Shown here in pieces: positions 1 through 35,473 of a stretch of DNA of 64,000 nt; the stretch's first letter is position 1; each line of letters starts with the position of its first letter. Below the pieces are notes generated by a model that was not told where the DNA came from, made no database searches, and saw only the letters and a list, made by a program, of their open reading frames with translations. This stretch comes from Flaccisagitta enflata (Eukaryota; Chaetognatha; Sagittoidea; Aphragmophora). A program made the translations under genes and the position numbers. The stretch lies in contig OZ231126.1 of assembly GCA_965153355.1 (NCBI GenBank), positions 92,256,001-92,320,000 of the forward strand. The letters run 5' to 3'.

Positions 1-128
1 CAGGAGCAGTAATCCGAATTCTGCTTGGAATTCAAAAATGTGACGGACAGACCAACCGACCGACATACCGACCTACCGACCGACTGACCGACTCGGCAAG
101 GTGTAGAGTTGCGTGTCCGCGACTAAAA
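1..128 (+). mobile_element. Family H copy (cut by window edge)
   Basis: The 3' half of a hairpin-ended element: a (GACC/GACN)n tract, GGCAAGGTGTAGAG, a terminal hairpin (AGTTGCG...CGCGACT) and AAAAA. The next block, 130-190, is a second fragment ending AGATGCG...CGCATCT. Confidence 0.7.
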
Positions 129-194
129 ATGCAATGGACCAACGGACGGATGGACAAAGCCTCTTATATAGATGCGAGGACGCATCTAACTAGT

Positions 195-640
195 CATCCA
201 AGGATCCCACATGGTCAGCAGTACCCGATGCCCTGCTTGGAGTGATTAAGTTAAGAAGTGGAGTGAGAGCAGGGTAGCGGCCCTAAAGGGCCGATATTCT
301 GTAGAACACAGGAGTGAATTTCCAGACGTCCTGAGGGGGTATATTTCAGGCTTTACATAACTGATTTATGTCACTGAAGGCATATTGGAGGGCTGGAGGG
401 CAGAATTTAGGCTTGGAGAGCAGTTTTGAGGTTTGGAGGGCAAATTTGAGGCAGAGAGGGTTGATTAAAGGTCTGGAGGGCACACTTGAGGTCTGGTTGG
501 CAGATTTGAGGCATGGGGGGGGGCAGACTTGAGGCATGGGGGGCTGATTTGAAGCCTTGAGGGCTAATTTTTCTTGAATGTCAACAGGAGGGAAAGGGAC
601 AGATGGAAGGATGGAAGGATACATAGGAGAATTCTCAGAA
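195..640. mobile_element. Family G element (degenerate)
   Basis: TGGTCAGCAGTACCCGATGC, then GCGGCCCTAAAGGGCCGA and TGTAGAACACAGGAG. The core is a 22-bp array (TTGAGGTCTGGAGGGCA) at 345-580. A further fragment (TGTTCTACAGGACATCGG) lies at 905-965. Confidence 0.65.
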
Positions 641-1010
641 CACTCGTTGCTTAGGTGAAGCTTATATTGTCTTAGTCTTAGCCAGATTCGATTTTTTTTT
701 CAAGATCATTTTTTTTATATTGAAAACTAGAAAAGTCTGTCACTCTTTAGGCTAAGAAAAGAAAAAAATACTCTACTGGAATCCTTATTAGATATCCCAT
801 TTAGACAAGTATTTTGACCAGCCAAAACAGAAAAAGAAATTAATAAAAGGTAAATACAACAATTAAAAGAGTGAGGTTCATTATTTCAGATGGAGGTCTG
901 AAAATTCCCTCCTATGTTCTACAGGACATCGGCCCTATGGGGCCACTGCCCAAAAAGGGCCACCATGGGTAAAAAGTGCCTTATTAAGAATTCAACTTGC
1001 TTGGTTGAAT

Positions 1011-1120
1011 TTTTAGTCGCATGCACGCGACTCCATGACCCGCTCTGTCTGTTTGTTGGTCCGTCTGTCCATCTGTATTGCTTTGCTTTTTTTCATCGTT
1101 TTACGTCATTTTAGGTTATT
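1011..1120 (-). mobile_element. Family H fragment
   Basis: TTTTTAGTCGCATGCACGCG followed by the TCTGTCTG-rich tract and TTTTAGGTTATTTTAAG repeats. This is the inverted 3' part of a family H copy running into a TG microsatellite. Confidence 0.6.
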
Positions 1121-1130
1121 TTAAGTTTTA

Positions 1131-1318
1131 AGTGTGTGTGTATGTGTGTGTATGTGTGTGTGTGTGTGTGTCTGTGTGTGTGTGTGAGTGTATGTGTGCG
1201 TGTGTGAGCGTGCATGTGCATGTGTGCGTGTACGCGTGTGTGTGTGTGTGTGTGTGCGCGTGTCTGTCTCGGTCGTCGACGTTATCTTCGTCATCTTTGT
1301 CATCATCGCGTTTCCAGT

Positions 1319-1395
<77 letters not shown>
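1131..1395. repeat. TG and GA microsatellites
   Basis: (TG)n 1131-1267 followed by a pure (GA)n 1319-1395. Further ones nearby: (GA)n 2009-2062, (CACACG)n 2114-2162, (CT)n 4212-4248. Confidence 0.95.
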
Positions 1396-1397
<2 letters not shown>

Positions 1398-2005
1398 GTC
1401 CCTCAAACACATAAGCGCTCTGTGACTCATGAACTCGGATGCATTCACGTAGAACTTTACACGCTGTATTTTGTCTAAGAACACTGTTTATAAGAACATC
1501 AGCCTCAGATATGGTGAAAAAATAAGAACATCCTAAGAACATGCCTAGGCTCAGGTTTTCGCACAAAGACATTTGAAAGTACGCTTTTACATAATTTTTT
1601 TTAGGAAACAATGAAAAAACATTGTACAGAATCCTCTAACTTAAACAATTCAATCAATTACTTTTATCATTTACATTTTTTTTAATTTCCTGACTTAACA
1701 TATACAAAAATTATAAGACTGAGAATAAAATATATTCATTTCATTGAATATGACTATAGTTTGCAATTAAGATAAAGAACTTCCATGCTACAAAAATAAG
1801 AACGGGTTAAGAACATTTGAGGCTGAAAATTGGCAAAAAATAAGAACGCTGAGCCTCACTTCAAAAAACTGTGTTCTTATAAAAAATACGGCGTGCACTA
1901 AGTCTAAGATAGCTTCATAGGTCCTGAGGTCCAGACCAACCTAGATACTGATGAGCATGTCATCAAAACCGCGGGCGTATATTGCCTTCAACGAACCTGA
2001 CTAAG

Positions 2006-2065
<60 letters not shown>

Positions 2066-2226
2066 AGAGGGAAGGGGGGAAGGGGGGGAAGGCGGTGTGA
2101 TCAGTACGACGGCACACACACACACGCACACGCACACGCACACGCACACGCACACACACACGAACACGAATCATCCAAAGAAAAAAACAAATGAAATAAA
2201 GATGCCATTCCTTCATATATCACCTT

Positions 2227-2441
2227 TTTAGTCGCGTGATATGCGACTCTACACCCCGCTTTATTGGTCCGCCTGTCGGTCCGTTGGTCCGTCAGTCACT
2301 TTACTTTTTTGTTTGTTTTCTTGTTTTTTTTTTTTGCGGTCTACGGCCTCACTGCTCCTGCCCAAGTGATCAAGTGATCTCAAATACGGCCCCTGCCCAC
2401 CCGCACGCAACTGGGGTAGCCATGTATTAGGCCTTGTTATT
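2227..2441 (-). mobile_element. Family H full-length copy
   Basis: Reads in reverse from CCTTGTT (5' end, AACAAGG) at 2441 to TTTTTAGTCGCG at 2227. The subterminal motif is AGTTGCGTGC, the hairpin arm GCGACT. Confidence 0.75.
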
Positions 2442-3227
2442 GGGGGAAGGGGGAATTCTGGTTTAATAAAGATTGTAGTAACTTGTCCCGAGCCTATATT
2501 GTTAATCCTATCAATGTGATTAAAACGCATTTCATGTTTTACCCTTGCCGGCTGTTTGCACAAGCGTGCAAATGGATAAGCATAACCTAAAAGCTTGCAA
2601 AAAAAAAAAATAAAAAATAAAAAAAGAATAAAACAAAACAAAAATAACCTCCACCCTCATCTGCATATCTTACTCCGCAGGGTTTTTAGATGCTTAAAAA
2701 GGGAAAACCTTTGAGAGAAATGCTACTTGGATGTAGTGGATGGCCCACGTTCATGCCGTAAAGACCAAGATGAAAAGGTCAAATAGTGACCACTCTAACA
2801 TATAGTCTATGTGCCATGATTTTGACTGTTCCCATGATCAAGTGGCATCAGTTTTTCTTCATTTTGTCGGACAATTCTAATCCCCCTGACCCAATCATCA
2901 ATTGGTATGACTATCTGACATAACGGTAACTTGTTTTGTACGACAATGTCTAGCCGGGGACGCCCAGCATGAGAAACACATTTGACTAAGAAGAGTTATG
3001 ATCTCTCCAAATTTGTCCGGTAAAATACTTGCAAAATCTGATTGTGCGGTCCAACTTTGATGCCTTCTAATGAGAACAGCAATAGGAAAAGTAAATGACG
3101 GCCCATACTACTGTGCAAAAGAACTTGTTGTGGGGTTATGATCCAAATTTCATCTTTTCAAAGCAACTAGAAGTGCTGTCTCTACACAAATATGTTTGTG
3201 CAAAATTTTCATGTGCTAGCGACCAAA
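2442..3227. other. No gene recognised
   Basis: AT-rich DNA with short frames only; no repeat family recognised apart from an A-rich run near 2600. Confidence 0.6.
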
Positions 3228-3805
3228 AAAATAGTCGCTAAAGCGTTAAATGGTCAGCGGTACCCATTGCCCCTATGTTGGTGTATGTGGGTGTGAGGTG
3301 GTTAGAGGGGCAGCAGCCCCAAAGAGGCCGATGACCTATGCTTAGTAAGTGTCTGGGATAAGGCCCTAAAGCTAGGATTTGGGCCTCAAGGCTGGGATTT
3401 GGGTCTCATGGCTAAATTTTGGCCTTTAGGCTGGGTTTATGGTCTCAAGGCAGGGATTTTGGCATCAAAGCTGGGTTTTTGGCATCAAGGCTGGGATTTG
3501 GGCCTCAAGGCCTGGGATTTGGGCCTCAAGGCTGGGATTTGGGCCTCAAGGCTGGGATTTTGACCTCAAGGCTGGGATTTTGACCTTAAGTCTGGAATTT
3601 GGGCGCAAAGGCTGGGATTTGGGCCACAAGGCTGGAATCTAAGCCTCATGGCTAGGTTTTGGGCCTCAAGGCTAGGATTTGGGCCTCAAGGCTAGGATTT
3701 GGGCTTCAAGGCTGGGATTTGGGCTTCAAAGCTTGGATTTGGGCCTCATGGCCAGGATTTGGGCCATGAGGATAGGGGAGGGGGAAGGATGGATGGAGAA
3801 GGAGA
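3228..3805. mobile_element. Family G element with GGGCCTCAAGGCTGGGATTT array
   Basis: Left end AATAGTCGCTAAAGCG, GGTCAGCGGTACCC and GGGCAGCAGCCCCAAAGAGG. The core at 3345-3775 is about 20 copies of a 20-21 bp unit. Confidence 0.75.
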
Positions 3806-3809
3806 AGAA

Positions 3810-3995
3810 GCATCTGAAAGAAAACATGTGCAAAGAAGATATGCATCCGATCAGCATTTATCGAGCTCAATTTCGGAGAGCAGCTCGAAATTATTTTGTC
3901 AATGATTATTTTTTTCTTAGCGAAGCTGAGAAAATCTTCGCGATTGTTGTCGTAATAATGGATATTGCCGGAACTGTTGCGGATACGAGTGAAAT
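3810..3995 (+). other. Coding-like segment between a family G element and a CT repeat
   Basis: Short protein-like frames occur here (RRYASDQHLSSSISESSSK, and SEAEKIFAIVVVIMDIAGT before GTGGGTAAA, a possible donor whose phase 1 fits the exon at 4350). Frames on both strands are open, so strand is uncertain. Confidence 0.2.
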
Positions 3996-4208
3996 TATTG
4001 GTGGGTAAAAGATAAGTTATTCCTAATATCATTCGCAGCTAGTGCAAAATTTCTTACGGCAAAGTTGAGGCTTTTTATCACATTTTTTTGCACCCTTGCA
4101 ACTGCGTGAAAGGCTTAAATTGTCTTTCTGTCTGTCCAATTGTCTCTTTGTTCGGCCTTCCATTGGTCTGTACATCCACGACGTCTGCTTTTGTATTACA
4201 AATGCGCG

Positions 4209-4250
<42 letters not shown>

Positions 4251-4330
4251 AATTCGTAGACAGATGCTGGTCAAATCTGGTCTTGGTTCTGCAATGCAAT
4301 ACTTCTCTCAGATCTGAAAATCATCCCTGA

Positions 4331-4537
4331 TGCCGACCTGATGCCAAAGGTTTCGTAGACAAAGACGAGCCGGATATTGCCCTGGAACCTCACGTCGAAC
4401 CCGCCGTGGACAGAATTTGCCACGGAGCCTTGCGAATTTCAGAAAGCCGCCAACGATTAAGTATCAAGCACAGACCACGAGAGAGGAACAGACAAACAGA
4501 AGAGGAAGACAGTATCATCAGTCAACGTGAAAAATAG
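4331..4537 (+). CDS. Possible terminal exon, unidentified gene
   Basis: An open frame closed by TAG at 4535 reads GFVDKDEPDIALEPHVEPAV and continues charged and Arg/Glu-rich to EEEDSIISQREK. Composition is protein-like and differs from the flanking repeats. A plausible acceptor is the AG at 4348-4349, but its pyrimidine tract is weak. The function is unknown. Confidence 0.4.
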   Translation, partial: CRPDAKGFVDKDEPDIALEPHVEPAVDRICHGALRISESRQRLSIKHRPRERNRQTEEEDSIISQREK

Positions 4538-4611
4538 TAAAATAGCAAAATAGATGCATGCACAATTACAGAATGCTGACTGCCTTAGTATATAACAAAG
4601 GAAAAAAGAAA

Positions 4612-5275
4612 ATAGTCGCAAAAGCGTTAGATGGTCAGCGGTACCCGTTGCCCCCTGTGAGTTTATGTAGATGTGTGGTGGCAAGAGGGGCAGCGGCCCC
4701 GAAGGGGCCGATGACCTAAGCTTAGCAAGTTTGGAGCTTTAAGGCTGGGATTTGAGCCCTAAGGCTGGGTTTTGAGCCTGAAGGCTGGAATTTGAGCCTT
4801 GAGGCTGGGATTGGAGCCTTGAGGCTGGGATTTGAGCCTTGAAGCTGGTATTTGAGCCTTGAGGCTGGGATTTGAGCATCCAAGCTGGGATTCAAGCGTC
4901 CAGGCTGGGATTTGAGCCTCCTGGCTAAGATTTGAGCAACAAGACTGGGATTTGAGCCTCGAGGCTGGAATTTGAGCCTCAAGGCTAGAACATGAGCATC
5001 GAGGCTGAGATTTGGGCCTCAAAGCTGGGATTTGAGCATCAAGGCTGGGATTTGAGCCGCGAGGCTGGGATTTGAGCTTCAAGGCTGGGATTTAGGCCTC
5101 ACGGCTAGGATTTGAGCATCAAGGCTGGGATTTGAGCCTAGAGGCTGGGATTTGAGCTTCGAGGCTGGGATTTAGGCCTCAAAGGGGGTGGACGGACGGA
5201 GAAGGAGGAGGAGAAATTTCTCCTGTGTGAAAGCATAGGTCATCGGCCCCTTCGGGGCCGCTGCCCAAAAGTGAG
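4612..5275. mobile_element. Family G element, complete
   Basis: AATAGTCGCAAAAGCGTTAG...GCGGCCCCGAAGGGGCCGAT on the left, a 21-bp array (TTTGAGCCTTGAGGCTGGGA) at 4735-5190, and AAAGCATAGGTCATCGGCCC...GGGGCCGCTGCCC on the right. It is followed directly by the 500-bp GAAA repeat. Confidence 0.8.
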
Positions 5276-5349
5276 AAAGGAAGAAAGAAAGATAGAAAGA
5301 AAGAAAGATAGAAAGAAAGAAAGATAGAAAGATAGAAAGAAAGAAAGAT

Positions 5350-5441
<92 letters not shown>

Positions 5442-5770
5442 TGAAAGAGAGAAAGAAAGAAAGAGAGAAAGAGAGAAAGAAAGAAAGAGAGAAAGAAAGA
5501 AAGAAAGAAAGAAAGAAAAAAGCAAAAACAAAAACAAAAACAGGAAAAAAAAAGAAAATAAGAAAAAAGAAAGAAAATGAGAGCGCAAGAACAAAAAAAA
5601 AAAAAAAAGAACGAAAGCAAAAAAAGAGAAAGCAAGAACGAAAGAAAGAGAAAGGAAGAACGAAAGAATGAAAAAAGAAACGAAATAAAGAAATACAGAA
5701 AGGAAAAAAAGAAAAGAGAAAGAAAAGAGAAAGAAAGAAAGAAAAGGAAGAAAAAGAAAAAAAAAGAAAG
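5268..5770. repeat. GAAA microsatellite, about 500 bp
   Basis: Nearly pure GAAA with interspersed GATA and GAGA, degrading to A-rich after 5515. Directly follows a family G element. A second GAAA block is at 6835-7022. Confidence 0.95.
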
Positions 5771-5801
5771 ATGATACTTTGGTCATTGGGCAAGGGCAGA
5801 T

Positions 5802-5980
5802 GAAAGCAAGTGACGCGGGGTCACAATATCGTCCACACCCAATACCCAACCCTACCCTCTTTTGAACAAGGATATACAAAAAGCTTCAAAAACGCTTGTC
5901 TTCCCACTTGACTCATGTTCACGGACGGACCAACCGACGGATGGACAACGCCTGTTATAGAGTTGCGTGTCCACAACTAA
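5802..5980 (+). mobile_element. Family H copy, subfamily starting AAGTGACGCGGGG
   Basis: Starts AAGTGACGCGGGGTCACAAT, contains TTGACTC and GACGGACGG, and ends TTATAGAGTTGCGTGTCC with ACAACTAA. Confidence 0.7.
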
Positions 5981-6076
5981 TCGATCTTAGAGAGAGCACG
6001 TGTCTTAACTTTTCTCCGTTCCATCAAGAGAGGGAAATTTCTTTTTCCTCGCGTTTCCTGTTTTTATTATTTTAAG

Positions 6077-6612
6077 ATGCCCAGGCGCGGCTTTCACAAC
6101 GACGAAGACGACACGGAGCCTTACGCTCTCGACGGGGAATCATCATCGGGTTCTGAAAGAAGCTTCGTCTCTCGCTCACGCTCTCTGGGTCGATCTCGTG
6201 GTCTCTCTCGGAATCGCTCTCCTAGTCGCTCTCGAGACTGCTCTCGCTCTCCCGTAAGGTCAAGAGATCGTGGGCGCAATGGCCGCGCACAACGTGATCG
6301 TAGTCCTGCTCCGCCACGCTCTGTCGTCAGATTACCTCCCACGCTGGATTCTTCAGCTTCCGGTCAGCCCTCCAGCCAAGCGTCATTGGCGGAAAGTGTG
6401 GCTGAAACCGTTATGCAGATTTTAAAGGAGCAGATTGCCGGACGCCGGTTTGCTGAAAGAAAAAGAAGCCAAAATTCCGAAGCAGTCAAAGAAGTGGAGG
6501 CGCTTCGAGCCGCGTAACAACACACGTCTCTTCTCTCCGAAGTTACGGAATTTCAGAGTGAGAGCGCGCAGCAGTTCATCGTCTTTGCCAAGGTGAAGTC
6601 TGGAGTGAAACA
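6077..6612 (+). pseudogene. SR-rich ORF start, in-frame stop at 6515-6517
   Basis: An ATG after a pyrimidine-rich leader opens MPRRGFHNDEDDTEPYALDG, followed by a Ser-Arg repeat region (residues about 30-80) and a helical, charged part (TVMQILKEQIAGRR...). A TAA interrupts the frame at 6515, yet the same frame continues as protein-like sequence (VTEFQSESAQQFIVFAKVKS) to about 6612, where a repeat begins. The family is unrecognised; it could be a host nuclear protein or a retroelement ORF1. The stop suggests a pseudogene, unless a 44-nt intron (GTAACA to TTTCAG, 6514-6557) is spliced out, which would change the downstream frame. Confidence 0.45.
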
Positions 6613-6676
6613 TTTGCGTGACATACCAACTGACTGACCAACCAACCTCTTATGGAAGAGCGAGGACGCACTTAAA
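6612..6676 (+). mobile_element. Family H 3' fragment (hairpin variant AGTGCG)
   Basis: GACCAACCAACCTCTTATGG followed by GAGCGAGGACGCACTTAAAAA-like sequence. The same variant occurs at 22128-22200. It begins where the coding frame of the 6077 gene ends. Confidence 0.55.
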
Positions 6677-6960
6677 AACGAATTGAAACGAACCGCTTTT
6701 ATAGGTCTTATAGCTGCTCTAAGCTTCTCTCAATCTTAATTTACACCATTGTTCATTTTTTAAAATTGCTGTAAAAGTTGTAGAAATAGTCCGATTGAGA
6801 CAAGGTTTAAGCGAATCAAAACAAACAGTCATTCAGAAAGAAAGAGAGAAAGAAAAAAAAAAGGGAGGAAAGAAAGGAAGAAAGAAAGGAATGAAGAAAA
6901 AAGAGAGAAAGAAAAAAAGAAAGAAAAAAGAGAGGAACAAAGTTAGAAAGTGCGATCGAG

Positions 6961-7019
<59 letters not shown>

Positions 7020-7165
7020 AACAAACAAACAAACAAAGAACAGAAGAAAGCAGCCACATTTAGCGGGGGCAGTGATGCAAAAAACTGCCTATTTAAACAT
7101 GAAATGTAAATAGCCTAATTATATTGATTGACAAACAGACAGATTGACATAGTGGGTTTTTAAAC

Positions 7166-7416
7166 TGAGTGATAAAAACAACGCCAACACCTATAAGTGG
7201 CGTGCGAGACTTTCATAATTTCTGACTTAGAATGACTTAGAATGACCTAGAATAACTTTCATAATTTCTGACTTAGAATGACTTAGAATGACCTAGAATA
7301 ACTTAGTATACTCTTAAACGACATAAAAGGATAAAATTGATTAAAAAAGTAAAAGTGTGACGGACAGACCGACAGACAAAGCAGGGTGAAGAGTCGCGTG
7401 AACGCGACTGAAAAAT
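7166..7416 (+). mobile_element. Family H copy with TGACTTAGAA core
   Basis: Starts CAACGCCAACACCTATAAG, has a core of repeated GACTTAGAAT units, then GTGTGACGGACAGACC and a GAGTCGCGTGAACGCGACT hairpin followed by GAAAAA. It ends about 23 bp before the acceptor at 7439. Confidence 0.7.
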
Positions 7417-7439
7417 ATTTTTTTTGAAATTTTGTCAGC

Positions 7440-7751
7440 CGTTCATGACCCTAACGCGTGGCGAAAGTACAGCGTCGGCCCCGAGGCGTGCACTCGCGGT
7501 TCAATTATCAGAGAGGTGGGGAAGATTGGAGCCGGCGTGCCAGGGAAATCTGTGAAGCACATACCGATTGCGTCGCTGCCAGTAAAGAAAACCGATCCTC
7601 TTATCACCAGCATACCCCAAGATGCCTTACATATGCGTATGCGTTTGGCGGACGGGAAAGCGAACAAGAAAACAAGACCGGGAAAATCGCATTGCAATGT
7701 TGATGAATTTGTCGGAAGATAATGACGGTGACGGCGCCGTTGAGGTCGCAG
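7440..7751 (+). pseudogene. Continuation of the 6077 gene, frameshifted
   Basis: A TTTTGTCAG acceptor is followed by a frame reading VHDPNAWRKYSVGPEACTRG and later IPIASLPVKKTDPLITSIPQ. Around 7655-7680 the plausible frame changes: the first runs into TAA at 7720, while the next frame reads RENRIAMLMNLSEDNDGDGA up to a donor at GCAG|GTATTA. A one- or two-base indel would explain this. The downstream exon is in phase with the second frame. I do not recognise the protein. Confidence 0.45.
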
Positions 7752-7759
7752 GTATTAAC

Positions 7760-7802
<43 letters not shown>

Positions 7803-7807
7803 TAGAC

Positions 7808-7842
<35 letters not shown>

Positions 7843-7894
7843 TAGAAACCAAAATCAATACTATAACTGCCACTGCTTCTTTTCACTCATTAGG

Positions 7895-8011
7895 TGAAGA
7901 AGATCAGTTGAGAGAAGCACTGGACGCGGCTCTCGATGCTTTGCCTTTGGAAGAGCGGGACGATCTTCCTGAATACGATAACATCGACGAAGATGCTGAA
8001 TTCGATTACTG
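7895..8011 (+). CDS. Acidic C-terminal exon of the 6077-8011 gene
   Basis: The acceptor TTTTCACTCATTAG at 7894 follows a 143-nt intron that contains GA and GACA microsatellites. The exon completes a split Gly codon and reads EEDQLREALDAALDALPLEE, then an acidic tail ending EDAEFDY and TGA. The clean intron and uninterrupted frame argue that this gene was spliced and translated at some time. Confidence 0.55.
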
Positions 8012-8489
8012 AACGGCGTCTTAAGATACTTTTTACCGAGAGATTTCCGTGCCTCCTCATTTGAATTTTTACTGTTTCTCGATAGGACGCCAACGTTATT
8101 CGACAATTCACATGAATGAAATAGTTTGTCGCTCTCTCACATGTTTTTGTAATGCAACAGATGCATTATCTTACTCTCATGGACTTTACTATTTATGATT
8201 GGATGCCTTTTTTATACATGAGAATCGTCAGTTGATAAGTCAGTTGATTAGTCAGTTGATAAGTTTTGAACAATTATAACATGATAAATTCATTTAAGCG
8301 AAAGTGGCAACCATTACCGAGCAAAACGGACAAAAACGAAAGATAATTTCTTCGTTTTCAACTTTTCGAGTCAGAACACAGTACGCGCAAAAACGCGCTA
8401 AGCTAGTTTTTCGTTTGTTTACAATCAGCCAGGAAAAAGCTAGGGCCTTGTCCGAGATGGAGGAAGAAATTTCTGCATATGTGAATGCA

Positions 8490-9020
8490 TATGTCATTGG
8501 CTCTTCGGGGCCTCTGCCCAAAAGGAAAAATACATGGGTTGAAAGTGAAAAGCTTTCTGTTCTCTCATTGATAACCCGTTGTATGAGATTTTACTTCCAT
8601 ACAGTTGTGCCTTCATACAAGCAGTGACGGCGACCATCCATCTAGCTTTGCTTATCGCACAAATGTTGTGGTTCAACTTGGCCACTTCCTTAGGCGGACA
8701 ATTCCCAAACAAAGCCTAATAAGATTAGATGAAAGACTTGTGGATGAGATAAACATAGCATTTAGACTGCTAGAATCTGGCAGAGAAAAAAATCTGTGTC
8801 ATAGCTGATATACCAATGTTGTTTGGGCTAAAGCTTTGTAATCTCCATGTAAAACAGATTGATCTTTGATTAATCTGAAACAAAGTTCGGTTGTTTCTTC
8901 CATCATGCGCTGAAATATCTCCAATCTTGGGAGCGAGATTGTGCATAACAAAGGCATAATGGCTTTTTGGAATGACAGATATCACATTTTTGCACACAAC
9001 TGTGGGTTTTGGTGTGTAGT
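8490..9020 (-). pseudogene. Decayed protein-like sequence
   Basis: Broken minus-strand frames read CPPKEVAKLNHNICAISKAR followed by WMVAVTACM (near 8600-8700) and PTVVCKNVISVIPKSHYAFV (near 8980). They look like remnants of a mobile-element or host protein with stops between them. No family is assigned. Confidence 0.2.
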
Positions 9021-9048
9021 TCATGCGTCAATAACATGTGTGTACATG

Positions 9049-9157
<109 letters not shown>

Positions 9158-9279
9158 GTATGTGTGTTTGTGTGTGTGGAGTGCTCCGCTCATCCACGTT
9201 CTAGAAGCTACAAGTAAACTAAGTGCAATCCATTTTTTGCTCAAACTTACATCCTCTTTGGAGCAATGCTGCTTCTAAA

Positions 9280-9555
9280 TAAATTGAGCAAATGACCTCA
9301 ACTTGGGCTCATTTTAAAGAGCAGATGTAGCTCTTTAAAATGAGCCTAAGTTGAGGTCATTAGCTCAATTCGTTAGGAAGATATACGCTTTCAAAGTTGC
9401 ATGAGTGAAATCCATGTTTTGCTCAAACTAGTATCAACTTAGGAGCAATACTGCTTCTAAATGAATTGAGCTAATGACCTCAACTTGGACTCATTTTAAA
9501 GACCTTCGTCTACTGTTTAAAATGAGCCCCAGTTGAGGTCATTAGCTTCATTCAT
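9280..9555. repeat. Two tandem hairpin MITEs
   Basis: AAATTGAGCAAATGACCTCA...GGCTCATTTTAAAG and its inverse form a 90-bp hairpin at 9282-9372. A second, related hairpin lies at 9461-9550. They are separated by a shared TTTTGCTCAAACT segment also found at 9236. Confidence 0.8.
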
Positions 9556-9629
9556 TTAAAACATATGAGCTAACATAGATAGGGGTGTCTGACCAATGTA
9601 TTCTCTGTTTTATATCATTATCATTATTA

Positions 9630-9818
9630 TTGCGGACACGCAACTCTAAAAGAGGCTTTGTCCGTCCGTCGGTCTGTCCGTCGGTTCGTGGACACGAGTA
9701 AAAATGTGCAAAATGTGTTTTAGAGGGTTTTTCTGTATGTGTGGGGGGCATGGGTAAGGATGGGGGTTGGATACCCCTGCCCACCCGTCCGCAACGATAT
9801 TGTGACCCCGCGTCACTT
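9630..9818 (-). mobile_element. Family H copy, AAGTGACGCG subfamily
   Basis: TTGCGGACACGCAACTC at the 3' end, GTCCGTCCGTCGG tract, and CCCCGCGTCACTT at the 5' end. The subterminal TTGCGGAC matches the hairpin arm. Confidence 0.75.
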
Positions 9819-9872
9819 TAACCACCGCTGCTCCAATTCTAATGCTCATGACTTTTTGAGGCTTGTTTACTC

Positions 9873-10038
9873 TTTTTAGTCGCGGACATGCGACTCTATA
9901 GGCCACCTTTTGGTCCGTCGGTCCGAATGTTCGTCCATCACAAAGTTAATCACAAAGTCCATCACAATGTCGCTTCCTGAGGTTTTCCGCTCGTGCCCAC
10001 CCATCCGCGACTAATGCCGCCGTGTATACGGCCTTGTT
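9873..10038 (-). mobile_element. Family H full-length copy
   Basis: TTTTTAGTCGCGGACATGCG to GTGTATACGGCCTTGTT. The decamer is AGTCGCGGAT against hairpin arm AGTCGCGGAC (9/10). Confidence 0.75.
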
Positions 10039-10679
10039 TAGTTATATTGGAGAGGAAAAAGCGCCGGGTGGGGTTACTCAGGCGATTTTCTGCGCATTTC
10101 ATGAGCGTAAAATGTTTCATGGTGAAGAAATAATGCTAGCCGGTCTGTGTGGTTAGAAATCATTGCTAAACAGATAAAAAACTACCACAATCTCTAACTT
10201 GGGAGGGTGATGGACGAAAAAATTAGAGCTAGATTTTTTTTGCAACGGTTTTCCCATATGCGGGGGACAATTTGGGGGTGGAAAAATTGGAGGGAAACCA
10301 TTCTCAAATACCTGTAACATGTCCCTACAAGGGGTGAACCAGTTGTTGTTTACAGCCTGCTGTTTGATAACAGTAAGTTGGATCAAAGCCAACAGAGTGA
10401 GCTCTCTACCTATTTTGATTTGTCCACTGACAATATGCATTTCAGCAGAAAAAGCGTTAACACTTCTACAATAGTGGAGAGTCAGGGTTTCTCGCGCTCA
10501 TGACCGATGCTCGGAATCAACCAACAACATGATTTGTGAACGATCCTCACTCTCTGCAACTACACTATTCTTTTGCTATAGGTTAGCGGATTTAGGTTAC
10601 TGAGAGTGGCATTGCTTTTCTTTTCTTGTATGAAATGCATTCAAGTCACAAAGAGACAATGTCACTTCTTTTCATTTAC

Positions 10680-35145
<24,466 letters not shown>

Positions 35146-35153
35146 CTGGAAAA

Positions 35154-35345
35154 AACAAGGCCGGATACACGGCTACCCTAGTCGCGTGCAGGTGAGCAGG
35201 AGCAGTGCTGGAGAAAGTCACTAGAGCATCTGGGCAGGAGCCGTTTGCTCAAAAAGCTGAAATACGCCGAAAAAGTAAAAAGGGGACCGACCAACCGACC
35301 GTCCGACATAGCGGGGTGTAGAGTCGCGTAGCACGCGACTAAAAA
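35154..35345 (+). mobile_element. Family H copy abutting the exon 1 acceptor
   Basis: AACAAGGCCGGATACACGGC to GCACGCGACTAAAAA. The decamer AGTCGCGTGC is the exact complement of the arm. It begins 9 bp from exon 1. Confidence 0.8.
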
Positions 35346-35473
35346 TTGCCGTCATTTCTCTTTTTCTTCTTTCGTCCATTATTCCCTTCCTTGTTTTTTT
35401 AAGGAAGCTTTCTTGGTTACGGTTGGTTAGTGTTGTTGTTGTAGTTGTTTTTGATGTAGTTGTTATTTTTCAT

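Noticed and set aside
1121-1484. Long frames made of Thr-His, Ser-Leu, Arg-Glu or Cys-Val repeats here and at other microsatellites
   Set aside because: Dinucleotide repeats lack stop codons in several frames on both strands. The frames are artefacts of the repeat.
3339-5100. Repetitive frames with WASRLGFG or SQPRGSNPSL units
   Set aside because: They are translations of the 20-21 bp family G arrays. Unit length is not consistently a multiple of 3 and the frames end with the array.
6514-6557. 44-bp intron that would remove the in-frame stop of the 6077 gene
   Set aside because: GTAACA...TTTCAG fits the splice ends, but splicing would abandon the better downstream frame (SESAQQFIVFAK). Kept only as an alternative.
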